Assembly (NCBI GenBank): GCA_005408345.1
Contig: SEMN01000063.1
Coordinates: forward strand, 1,488,001 to 1,552,000
Reading direction: 5' to 3'
DNA from: Macquaria australasica
Lineage: Eukaryota; Chordata; Actinopteri; Centrarchiformes; Percichthyidae
DNA: 64,000 nt
Made by a program: the position numbers and the translations under genes. The notes under the pieces are model-generated. The model was not told the origin of the DNA and searched no databases. It worked only from the letters and a program-made list of their open reading frames with translations. Below are positions 23,286-32,985 of this stretch, piece by piece; position 1 is the stretch's first letter; each line of letters begins with the position of its first letter.

Positions 23286-23849
23286 CAGTTTCAGATCAGA
23301 AAACGGTTTTAGTTTTGCAATGGTGCTTCGTAGCACTTTTGGAAGGCACTGACAAATGATGTCGTTCTGGAAGGCAATAATATAACAAAGTATTTTGGCA
23401 TTTAATTAAGAGGATTTGTTGGATGATTAATGTAAACAAATATTGCAAATTTAGTATTTGGCAAAATTTAACAATAGAAAATGTGCCATCTGCATGGGGG
23501 TGGGAGCCATAAAAACAAGGGTAAAAAGGTAAAAATCCAGTGTGCAATCAGTTTTCCAATTCAGGCATACATTTTCACAGATTATGGCAGGATAAATGGA
23601 TCACTGCAATTTGGCAACCAGAGAACTGCAGTCCTCGTGCAGAAATGTGGATATGTAGTTGCCATTTTGTGTCAGGCATTTTATATTTTTTATCGATTCT
23701 TTGTAGATTTCTCAGTTACTCTGTCTTCGTTGCCTTTCAGCAATTCTTTTTATGACTGGGATTAGTGGGCATCTTGAGTGGACAGAATAAGGTACACACT
23801 GTATATGTGTCAATTCAACAACCACAGACCACTGACTGTCCAGTATGTT

Positions 23850-24004
23850 GTGCACCCGTTTCGAATGTTATCACTCGACAGAATGGGCGTTATCAGTGGT
23901 TATCAGCCTCATAGATATGGATTAGAGGGGGCCTGCTACACCTACTAGCAGGTTCAGAAGGCCCTTATCATGTAGAGTGATAACATTCGAAGCAGGTGGT
24001 GCAG
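23850..24004. repeat. Inverted repeat (MITE-like), 27-bp arms
   Basis: The left arm 23850-23876 ends CGAATGTTATCACTC. The right arm 23975-24004 begins GAGTGATAACATTCGAA. The arms pair over 17 bp perfectly, then with a mismatch and a small gap out to GGTGCA. The loop is about 98 bp and includes CGTTATCAGTGGTTATCAG. No frame. It is probably a non-autonomous element or the remnant of one. Confidence 0.6.
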
Positions 24005-25000
24005 ATTGTCGTCCACTGCGATAGCCTTCACTTTTTAAGATATTTGTTTGTTTTCCTTCCAGTATCAAAGCTCTATCTGTTCATGGCAGCTTTGCTAAAT
24101 GGTGGTGATGGGGATGTACCATGTGAAAAATTATGTCTATATATGCCTTCCATTACCTTAATCTAGCTAATTGTAGTGTAAATGTAGTGACTGTGCTGTG
24201 TTTGAACTCTTCCTCTGGTTCTGTAAAAGAGGCTCAGTGCCATCTGTAACACACGACAGGCTTCAGGGGCTAATAAAAACATAATTAGCATTGTACAGCC
24301 TAAGAACACCAGCTACTGCTGTCCTACATGTAAAACTTGTGAAAACAAATCAGTTTATCATCACACACCGTGTTAGGCCAACTGCTGAGGTTTATATGTG
24401 AGCACAGTGAATATGAGACCAGAGAGCAAGAGGGCAGAGGAGAGAGTGGGAGGCAGCGATTCATCTGTGTCTGACAGACTTTAATTACTGCATTGTCACG
24501 GACAGAAATAGGGTATATGGACTCTGTTTAAATGGCCTTTTAATAGCACAGAGAGGTACTTAGTGATTTCTAATCATTCGTGGCGGCAGTGGGTGTAATT
24601 CCATTCCTTAATCTGATCTCATTAGCAGACCCTGGTCTGTAGCAGTGATTTATATTGATCGTCAAGACTCGCGTCTGAAATGCTGGAAGTTAATTAAGCG
24701 ATAAATGAGGAAACAAATTAGTGAGTTCTAAATGTTGGTGTTGTTGCAGAGGGAACCCCTGCCGGGGGTGTGAGGACACAAAGTCAGGGAGTCACGCTGT
24801 AACCTGCAGGATGCTCATGTAGCAGTTACAGACTCTGAAGCTTGTTTAACTAACCCATAAAATGCTTATTGACAGCATTTATGTACAGATGAAAAATCAT
24901 GAAAATACACATATCTATCCTTAAGTGTGTTTTCCCCGTGTGTAAATTATTGCATATTACCTCTAATCTTTGTATTGATGCAGACATATCTAAGAAAGGA
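24005..25000. other. Unassigned DNA with a possible conserved non-coding segment
   Basis: Within it, 24440-24770 is of balanced composition, carries TTTAATTACTG, TCTAATCATTCG and GTTAATTAAGCG homeobox-type sites, and lacks repeat resemblance. No gene was recognised in the rest. Confidence 0.25.
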
Positions 25001-25004
25001 GGGC

Positions 25005-25085
25005 GCCATATGCTGTACAGATTGTTAAGCCCCTTGAGGCATTTTTATTTATGATATTGAACTATATAAATAAAATTGACTTGAC
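25005..25085 (+). mobile_element. LINE/SINE 3' tail
   Basis: TTAAGCCCCTTGAGGCATTT and GAACTATATAAATAAAATTG give the standard fish retroelement 3' end (AAGCCCTTTGAGGC ... TATATAAATAAAATTGA). Only the tail is present. Confidence 0.65.
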
Positions 25086-25879
25086 ATTTAAATTTCAATG
25101 ATACTGCAAATAAAGGCTGACATAGTAAAGACACTATTATTTAGAGCTCAATCAAGCAAACAGGAAGTATTCCAAAGAAATCTGTGCAAATGTTAGTCAG
25201 ATTTATCATTTTTTTATTGGTTGAATTACAAAAAAACAGTCAATGGATGCACATGCTTTTTACTGTAACAAGAACTGAGAATAAAACCTATTTTTTGTCA
25301 TTTAAAAGACATTTGGACCCGCATCCATGACTAGATGTTTGCTGGTTTGAATACCAGGACTGACTGGGTCTTTTTAAAAAGTTCAGGTTTTAACTAATTT
25401 GACTTTTACCCAAAAATTGATGCCTTGTACCTGATATTTTAAGCTCAAGCAAGACTTAAAAATACAATATTTAGTAGAGCATAGAATATTAATGCACTGC
25501 AGATGTGGAATCGTGATGTGCGCCTTGTAGGATCTGACATTTGGTGTCACGAGTAAATGGCATGAAAGAGAGAAAATTGGAAGGCGATGGAGTCATTAGT
25601 GAGAAATGGATATTAAGATGAAGGAGAGAAAGCGAGAGGGAAAGAGAGAGAAAGGAAGACAAGCATGTAAAACTGGATGTTTGTGCTGTTTGTGATCCCA
25701 CTGGTCAGTGGTAGCATCATAGCACACATTCTCATATTAATAAATAGCTGTTTTGCTACATGATCTTATTCTCGAAAAGACAAAGACTATGAGACTATGT
25801 AACTTTTGAAAGAGGAAATAACACATTCTTCTTACAAATCAAAAGTTAAATTCATCAACAATAGTACACACTCTTGCTC
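25086..25879. other. Unassigned AT-rich DNA
   Basis: No gene or element ends. A GTTTGAATACCAGGACT string near 25348 resembles a pol III box B but lacks a partnering box A. Confidence 0.35.
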
Positions 25880-26223
25880 AATGAAATACACGCAGAGATT
25901 TTGCTGCTACAGTCTTACTGGTCTGGTATGACCAGCAGCATATGGTGGCTAATGTTAGCAAACTTTAGATAGATATTATTTTGCTGTGTAAATGACATTA
26001 CTGAGTCAGTTCAGAGACTTTATGACTCTTCTCTGCTTGTGCTCCTGTTACGCTACACTCAAAATGTCACAGATAAACATTTAACTGGTTTTATCACAAA
26101 AGTACATCAATGAGTAAACACACTCAGTCAGGTTTCCTAATGGGAAATGGAGGAAAATACAGTGCCATCATCCTGTAATCACCAGGTGTGGCCACACTGG
26201 CTGCTGTTATGCAAAAGTTACAT
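25880..26223. repeat. Dispersed repeat in which the Harbinger element sits
   Basis: GATTTTGCTGCTACAGTCTT, GGTCTGGTATGACCAGCAGC and GGCTAATGTTAGCAAACTTT, through to CACACTGGCTGCTGTTATG, form a sequence I recognise as repeated in fish genomes. It runs directly into the transposon end at 26224. The continuation after 29515 was not identified with certainty. Confidence 0.4.
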
Positions 26224-26238
26224 ATACCCCTTTTCCAC
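26224..26238 (+). repeat. Left terminal inverted repeat of the Harbinger-type element
   Basis: ATACCCCTTTTCCAC matches the complement of 29501-29515 at all 15 positions. The next bases (TGAAGTG versus CGGAGCA on the complement) diverge. The true transposon edge may be 1-2 bases inside if AT or TA is the duplicated target. Confidence 0.9.
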
Positions 26239-26430
26239 TGAAGTGAACTTAGTGCTAGTTCTGGGCTGGTGCTAGTGCCGGTTCGCAATTGGTTCAACTC
26301 GCGAACCTACAAAGAACTCGTTTGCGTTCCCACCAGCTTTACGGGTTAGAGAGCCACGTCATTACGTCACTCAGTACGTCTTCAGTTTCCCAGCAACACT
26401 AGCGCCAACTTCGGGCAGAAGACAACAACA

Positions 26431-27805
26431 ATGGCGGGCGCCGTATCTCTTCAGGTGTTGTTCCTGGCTTTGAAAATCTACATTGGCATCCAAACAAAAC
26501 TGTTCCGATGCGTTGTTGCTGCTCGGCGTGATTGCTATATGCGGCGATTACATTTAAGAAGAAAGGTAATTATCTAACACATTTTGATTCTGAACGTAAG
26601 GTGTTATTGTTAGCCTTTGTTGTAAGCTAACACGCTAGCTACCTAGCATTGACTACACATCGGTCACATTGCGATTAAACAAATTTAATAAACAACTGAC
26701 ACACCAATTTCTACCTTTTACAGGTAATCCTGCGGCTGATGGCAAGGCGGAGGTCACCTGTTGTTTGGGCTTACACACGATCTCATCACTGGTGGGACAC
26801 AATTGTTCCGGATTTCAGCTCACAACAGTTCGTGCAAAATTTTCGTGTTTCCCGGGAGTCATTTGACTACATCTGCGGTCGGGTCGGCCATGCCATGAGG
26901 AAAAGGAACACCAATTACCGCTTGTGTGTCCCAGTCCGCAAGCGGGTGGCAATTGCCATCTGGAAGCTGGCCACAGGCAGCGAGTATAGGACCATCAGCC
27001 ATCTTTTTGGGGTAGTCCTGAGCACTGTGTCTAATTGTGTTCAGCACTTCTGCAACGCAGTGATCATGGTGCTGCTTCGTGCCCACATCGCATTTCCTGA
27101 CACTGACAAGCTGGCTGGAATGGCCACTTTCTTCGAAAATCGTTGGGGAGTACCACAGTGTGTTGGAGCAATAGATGGAAGCCACATTCCCATAATTGCA
27201 CCAGAGCAGTATGCCCGAGACTACTACAACCGGAAAGGATGGCATTCAGTTGTTCTACAAGCGGTTGTGGACGGCAAAGGTCTCTTCTGGGACGTATGTG
27301 TTGGCTATCCAGGGAGTGTGCACTGCGGCAGTCACAGCTGTGGGAAGCCCTAAGTGATGGGGAAGTACTTGGGCAAAACAAAGTGACCATCTCTGGCTGT
27401 GACGTTGGACATTACCTGATTGGTGACCCGGCCTACCCCATGCAGAATTGGCTCATGAAGCCCTTTTCTGACACCGGCAGACTGACCCCTGAACAACACA
27501 CATACAATTACAGACTGAGCAGAGCACGATCGGTTGTGGAGATGTCTTTTGGAAGACTAAAAGGACGATGGAGGTGCCTCTTAAAGAGAAATGACTGCAA
27601 GCTGGAGCTCAGCAAGAAAATGGCACTGGCATGCTGTGTGCTTCATAATATATGTGAGGAACATGGTGACAATTTCATTGAGGAGCACCCAGACACGACC
27701 ATCAACGTTCAGCCTCCTATGCGGGCATTACCTGAGCATGGTAATCCAGAAGGGACTGACATTAGAGCTGCATTAATGGACTACTTTAACAGGGGGAATG
27801 GGTGA
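26431..27805 (+). pseudogene. Harbinger-type DDE transposase, two exons, one frame-changing deletion
   Basis: Exon 1 (26431-26565) opens at ATG in AACAACAATGG and gives 45 residues, rich in hydrophobic residues then Arg (MAGAVSLQVLFLALK...RRLHLRRK). The donor is AAG|GTAATT and the acceptor TTTTACAG|GTAATC. Exon 2 (from 26724) continues in frame. Seen motifs: a helical N-terminal region (FRVSRESFDYIC, TGSEYRTISHLFGVVLSTVS), the first catalytic Asp in GAIDGSHIP (codon 27174-27176), then VLQAVVDGKGLFWDVCVGYPGSVH. Here the frame breaks (about 27323). In the second frame follow the second Asp in LIGDPAYP (27425-27427), the Glu in RSVVEMSFGRLKGRW (27539-27541), and a normal C-terminus ending at TGA 27803. 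D2 and E are separated by 37 residues. The family is expected to have an HDxR-type stretch just after the break, so roughly 13 nt (any 3n+1) seem lost. A functional protein would need that segment. It is related to vertebrate HARBI1. Confidence 0.92.
26566..26723 (+). other. Transposase intron
   Basis: 158 bp, AT-rich, bounded by GTAATT and CCTTTTACAG. Removing it keeps the frame (exon 1 is 135 nt). Both splice sites are intact. Confidence 0.75.
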
Positions 27806-27962
27806 ATGTGTTTTTGTGTGATGTTTTTCTGTTCATTAAGCATTTTTAATCAGACATGTCTGTTTACAGAGTGTTTATTTTTACAGATATATACAAAAAG
27901 TGCAAAAATGTGCAAGCACAAATTAAAAAATTACATTAAAAAAATAAAAAGAGTCTTTTGTT
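27806..27962. terminator. Shared 3' region between the two convergent transposon genes
   Basis: Only 157 bp separate the two stop codons. AATAAA-type signals occur on both strands: AATAAAA near 27944 for the transposase, and the complement TTTATT near 27875 for the partner. Each lies beyond or close to the other gene's end, so the two messages probably overlap at their 3' ends. Confidence 0.5.
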
Positions 27963-29266
27963 TTATGTCTTGGCTTGGCCCTCCATTAATGAGACCATGC
28001 GTCCCATTAGCCCAAGCAAAGTGCTGGTGTCTGCTTCCATCTTCTGGAGTAAGGCGTCGTTCATGTCCTTGCTGTGCTGCAAGAACCTCTCGTCTGCCCT
28101 CTCCAGATAATGCAGCAGCTCCTGGTTGTCGTCGCGCTTCCTCTTTCCTGTGTACAAAACAACAATTGTCTCAAATATTGTCTATTGCGAGTATGTACTA
28201 GTGTTATATTACTGTACAACATACTTAAACTATACCACAGCACACTGTAGAACTGATAGATATCATACTTTTACATTACATCTCTATATTAATTAAGACA
28301 AAAGTAGGTTCCATCACTCATATTACATATACATATTACACGTTGGACTTGTATTTGCCGTTTACACGGTCCATGTTGTGTATGTGTTATTATATGTATT
28401 AAGGCTCTATTCTGTGTCAGGTAGACTTCCATGTGTTATCAATAAATCTTACCTCGTCTGGTTGACGATGATGACGCGGTGGATGACGCGGGGGAGCTGC
28501 ATTGCCGTGGCGGCGGAAGCCCTTGGTCGGCATCATCAACGTCTTCGATGGCAGACAGGTCTTTAAACAACAACAACAACACAAACAAGAAATCAGTGCT
28601 GCAGAACACAAACTCTTGTGACACACTTTATACAATGTTAGAGCTTTGTTAAGGAAAAGGCTTACTGACGTTGGAAGTAGCATGCTAACTTTATCTATTG
28701 TTACCACGGGTAGCTAGCTAGCTAGCTGTTGCTAACGTTACCCAAGCAAGCCCAGCGTTTCTGGCGTTACCAATGTGTACTGATGTGAGACATTTGTATT
28801 ATTAGCTCGTAAAACTGCTAGACATTGCCTAATTCATTGTCAGTAAGGCAAAACATAAAAAATAAAACTTACGAGGATCCGCAGAACTTTGTATGGTATC
28901 ATCCACCATACACTCGAACATCGCTGTTGCGGAGTTCAGGGCCCCGGTCAGCTGGCATGCCGGTCTGTCGCCGAGGACCGAGTCGAGCAGGTCGAAATGT
29001 GGACTTTTCCTCGGCCGACCAGCGCCGCTTCTCCCCAGCTCCCTTTTCTGGTCCCTGTACTCCTTTTTTAACTTTTTAAGTTTGTTGTTTATTTGTTCGA
29101 TGTTGCGGTCGTATCCCGCTGCCGCCATCTCCCGCTGGAGCTCTACGAACACCGGCTTTGTCCTCGTTGCGCCCTCGAGTTTATTTTGAATTTCTGTGGA
29201 AGACCACAGTGCAAGGAGACAGTTAATCTCCTCCACGGACTACTGCTGTTTCAGTTTAGCGTCCAT
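27963..29266 (-). pseudogene. Harbinger Myb/SANT-like DNA-binding partner, three exons, amber at codon 9
   Basis: Exon 1 29266-28873, exon 2 28560-28453 and exon 3 28147-27963 total 687 nt, 228 codons plus stop. Junctions are CCTC|GTAAGT, TTTAAAG|ACC, CGAG|GTAAGA and TACACAG|GAA, all in phase. Exon 1 starts MDAKLKQQ, then TAG (29242-29240), then SVEEINCLLALW...; a trihelix/SANT-like domain with GYDRNIEQINNKLKKLKKEY follows, then a basic GRPRKSP. Exon 2 is Ser-rich (SSPASSTASSSS). Exon 3 begins GKRKRDD, a likely nuclear signal, then a helical HYLERADERFLQHSKDMNDA tail. Domain members begin with Trp where the TAG is. In PIF/Harbinger systems this partner helps the transposase enter the nucleus and bind the ends. 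Initiation downstream (GTG at 29236, no nearby ATG) would lose the start of the domain. It is related to vertebrate NAIF1/MSANTD-type proteins. Confidence 0.88.
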
Positions 29267-29500
29267 TCTTCTCTTCTATTCTTTTAGAAATGGCGGCCTA
29301 AAGTTTTGGTTGGTCTTATTGGTCACGATAATCCCGCCCCCAGCCCGTGAAGTAAGCGGTTCTTGGTTCTAGACCAGCAAAGAGTTGGTGCCGCTGTGGA
29401 ACCAGTTTTCCTGGCCCAGAGCCAGTTCTTAGGCGGTCGAAAAAGGAAGAACTGGTTCCAGATTAGGCACCGGCTCCGAACCGGCCCTGGAACTGCTCCG

Positions 29501-29515
29501 GTGGAAAAGGGGTAT
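29501..29515 (-). repeat. Right terminal inverted repeat of the Harbinger-type element
   Basis: GTGGAAAAGGGGTAT is the exact complement of the left end. Immediately inside lie GAACCGG and GGTTCCA motifs (29440-29490) shared with the left subterminal region. Confidence 0.9.
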
Positions 29516-32500
29516 GCGAGACATTTTCGCTTTCCATTCAGCCTCCACACTGCCAGAAGCCCATTCCAGGAGCAAGGGGGCGATGATTTTTTTTTCTGTG
29601 TGAAATATTTATGCCATGCTTTTGGTAATTTCCAATTCACTCAATGCATAGGATTTCCTACATTCAGCTCTATACCTACAATACTAACTAGACTTCAGGG
29701 AGGAGAGAATGCATTAATCTTAGAGTTTCAAAGGAAAATTCTTTCGGGGATGTAAAGACTGAGAAAACATCTCTCTCAGCACGGATAAATATTTGGATTA
29801 ATCCTGGTTTTCTCATGCAAAGTGGGGCCTTAGCGATACCTTCAGCAGAGCACCGGCTCCTGGATGAGTTAAGTAAGCCCCAACAGCTTAAAGAGACCAA
29901 TTGGAATCCTTCCCCCCTGCCCCCTCCTCCATTTTCTCCTTCTGCCCATTCAAAGACTAGCCAACAGCATGAGATGGAGGCACACTCATGTGTGAAATAG
30001 ACTCTTCATGAGGACGCTGGTCTTTGGCTGTCTCGTTTTGGGAGCTTCGTCTTAATCCCCCTCCGGATTCTCGGAGGAGGGAAGGCTAGGACAAGGCCTT
30101 TTCTTTAGGAACAGAGAGCGAGGGGCGGGGCAGGGGGAGAGCCTGACGAGTCCATTGACAACAGTTGCATATCTGTGGAGATTTAGGTGATGATTTCATA
30201 AGCAATGGTCGACTGAGCAGCAATGGCCGCCCCGCTCTTAGAAAAAAACACCCTCAGCTACGCAGTTTCTCCCTCTCTGCTGATGTGTTGTGTTTGTGAA
30301 ACTAACTGGTGAAGTTTTCCATTAATGCAAACAATGGGCTCGACCCCAACTGATGTATAAGCATACACATTCACACACACATATCTATATATATATCTAC
30401 ATACACAGGCACAAAAGCATGAATAGAAACACTCAATCTCAACCCTACACGTGAACACACAAAATCTCACAGAAGCATGACCAGTTTGTCACAAGGATGT
30501 GATTCACACAGTGGTTTACTCTATGCCATATTAGATTCTACCACCCTCTGTGCAGGTTCTTTAACGCAGTGGCTCCCAACCTTTAAAAGACCCGTTGTCA
30601 CCAGTTGCATATGTCTTTTTGTAGTGATCGGTTCAACCAGACTGATTTTTTTCCCCTTGTTTTATTTAAATAAGTTTAAGAGTCCAGAATAAGTAAAATT
30701 ATCCAATAATTCACAAGAAAAAAGCAAATATTGGAGGAAAGTCTGAAAACTGAACGTACCTTTGTGTAGCAGAAATATATGTTTTTCCCGGTTTCTATCC
30801 TGTGAGTCATCTTGTGACCCTTTCGATTTATTTCTCAAAACAATGTGGGATCCTAACCCCTTGCTCAGGGACCACTGCCCTTACCAACCAGGGGCCCCTT
30901 TCATGAAAGTGATTCGTGAACACTGTTTACATTCAGATTGCTAATGGTGGCAATGTCACGCTCACAAATTGCAGATACATTTTTAAGGGTCGCAAGTATG
31001 GAGTTTGTTTTGATTGGTGAAATGTGTCAAAATTAACACAACAGGAAGCCATCTCATGATGCACATGTGGTGAAACAGGCCCCAGAATGAGTTGCAAGAG
31101 CAACTACAAGGAAATGATCCTTCACTGGCTTCCCCCCCAGAAACACAATGTAATGAACAATGCAGCTTCCATGGGGCACTAGTGGGACTTTGCACTTTCA
31201 GTCTTATTTATACAAACTCACACAGACAGACACACACACAAACATGTACACACTAGTAAATAATCCCACAAACATACATACAACTGATTGGAGGTTGCAT
31301 TCATTCTTTTATCTGATAATGAAGACTTTCTTGGGTTCTGTGCTCCACAAACAAAACCAGACAACAGATAAATGTGTGTGGTTTTAGTAACAGATTCTTC
31401 CACCACTGCGGTGTCCTCTTTAGCCCCCAGTATAATGAAGCTCTCTCCCCCTCTCTCTGACTGGCCCATAGATTCAGCTCCCACTAAGTAATTATCCATG
31501 CTCTGCAAAGTCCTCAGAGCTCAGTCCATGCTAATGTCTAAGGATTCATTATAGTGTAAAATAGATAAAAATTCAATTATTTTCTCCTGGGTACATGCAT
31601 TAGTCTGGATTGTCCTTCTTCTGTTGAGTCTATTCTCATTGGCTGTGGTATCAACACCACATCACAACCTGATGGCTAATGCAGCATTTCTGGTTAAATA
31701 GATAGAAATTAATTGAAAAAAAAATCACTCATTTCCCTCAAACATTTTCAGAAAGAGGGGAAAGTTCCACGAATCAACGTAAATGTCTGTTCTGTGTTCG
31801 CAAAGTCATAATGTCATAATGAATGTTCTGTGTCTGGCTGAGGAGATAATAATTACAAGAGAAAAACTACATTTACAATAATGTTCACGCCTGTCTGTTC
31901 TCCATCACAGTGTTCTACTATAAAGCTGGAGCTGCACATAGAAGTTTATACTTGTGAATATATGAATCTACTCGGTTTGTGTCATTTGTGATTATGCTCA
32001 TATTATGTTACTTTTCATGCAACTTGCACAAAGCTATGAAAAAGCTGCAAATGTCTTGAACTCATTTACCTAAACCCCAGCAACACTATTCTCCCATTAA
32101 GAATATGATTAAACCCAATGACCAAAAAGTATTAAGAGTACATGCTTAATTTTATGTGAAGTAGTCAGTCACCTTTTGTTTTGTAACTGTTCATACTAAA
32201 TTGTATAGATAGTGAAGAAATGTGTAGATTGTGTATTGTGTTTTTCAACTAACGGTTCATTAAATCAAGTCTTTGCTGTATAGAATGAATTACTGTGAAT
32301 GCATTAAGAAAAACTCTGCAAATTAAATAAGCAGTATCAAATACTGCTTGTAGCAATTACAAATTAAACAAAACCATACCAAAGATTTCTCCTTTTTAGT
32401 GATGCACAAACCTCCTTCCACAGCTAGGTCTCCTGTTGAGATGGGAATCAGCTGTGTTTGGCCGATGGCCATAACTTCCATAAGCAGTTTGTCTCCAAAA

Positions 32501-32730
32501 TTATTACGCTGTAAAAACATTTTTTAATTATTTATGAGTGATCAAATTGTCATCAGTTTGAATATGATAAGCTGAATTTGAACTTAACCCTTTGGTTTTG
32601 AAGCAGTTTTTTAAGCATTTGTGAACAGAGCTGTAAAAGGAAGTTTTAAAACTTTCTTTTAATTTTATTTTGTGACACGGTAATGAAAACTGGCACGCTC
32701 ACACATTTTTCTTTTTTTTTCTTTTTAATG
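29516..32730. other. Unassigned DNA
   Basis: Short frames only; CA-rich and AT-rich patches (30370-30410, 31215-31250). A G-rich part lies at 30060-30150. No gene, TIR or retroelement end was recognised. Confidence 0.35.
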
Positions 32731-32734
32731 AGAC

Positions 32735-32985
32735 TATAGAGGCGTCACTGAAGGGCTTGCGTGTGCGCTGCGGTTGACTTGGCCGCCCGTCTACCTGCAG
32801 ACAACAACAGCTCCACTTGTGAGACGTGTCTGATGTCAGAGCTGTCACCACGGTTACAGCCGGTAACGACGTCATTTGACAATTCTCTCAGAAGACATCG
32901 AGAAACTCCCCGGGACACCCGTCTCTCCACTGCGAGGTGTCCATGGCAACCGCAAGCAAGCCGAGCATACAGTAATTCAATTGAT
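32735..32985. promoter_or_regulatory. CpG-rich island with CRE-like and X-box-like sites
   Basis: About 250 bp with many CpGs (GCGTGTGCGCTGCGG, CCGGTAACGACGTC, CCCCGGGACACCCG), unlike the CpG-poor surroundings. CGACGTCA (32867-32874) is one base from a full CRE. GTGTCCATGGCAAC (32937-32950) fits an RFX X-box with one mismatch. Frames on both strands (32745-33132) have no known domain. It may be an unmethylated promoter, an enhancer or a first exon. Confidence 0.35.

Larger units (their letters stand above)
26224..29515. mobile_element. PIF/Harbinger-type DNA transposon, two-gene, inactivated
   Basis: ATACCCCTTTTCCAC at 26224-26238 is matched exactly in inverted orientation at 29501-29515. 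Inside are two convergent, spliced genes: a DDE transposase (plus) and a Myb/SANT-like partner (minus). That pair defines autonomous PIF/Harbinger elements. The flanks give no 3-bp TWA duplication as usual for this superfamily. The palindromic AT or TA at each edge allows a 2-bp duplication instead, as in some related groups. Subterminal DNA is rich in GGTTC/GAACC motifs. Both genes carry disabling changes, so this copy cannot supply its own proteins, although its ends look intact. At 3292 bp it is a normal length for an autonomous copy. Confidence 0.92.

Noticed and set aside
27143..27330. ATG at 27143 as a start of a second transposase gene
   Set aside because: The first 60 or so codons overlap the true frame out of register and are not transposase-like. 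Homology begins only after the deletion, so it is one broken gene, not two.
26859..27390. Minus-strand frames of 108-128 codons inside the transposase
   Set aside because: Antisense shadows of exon 2; no motif, and the plus-strand frame carries the catalytic residues.
28825..29287. Plus-strand frames over the Myb-like gene
   Set aside because: Antisense shadows of exon 1; the minus strand has the domain and the splice signals.
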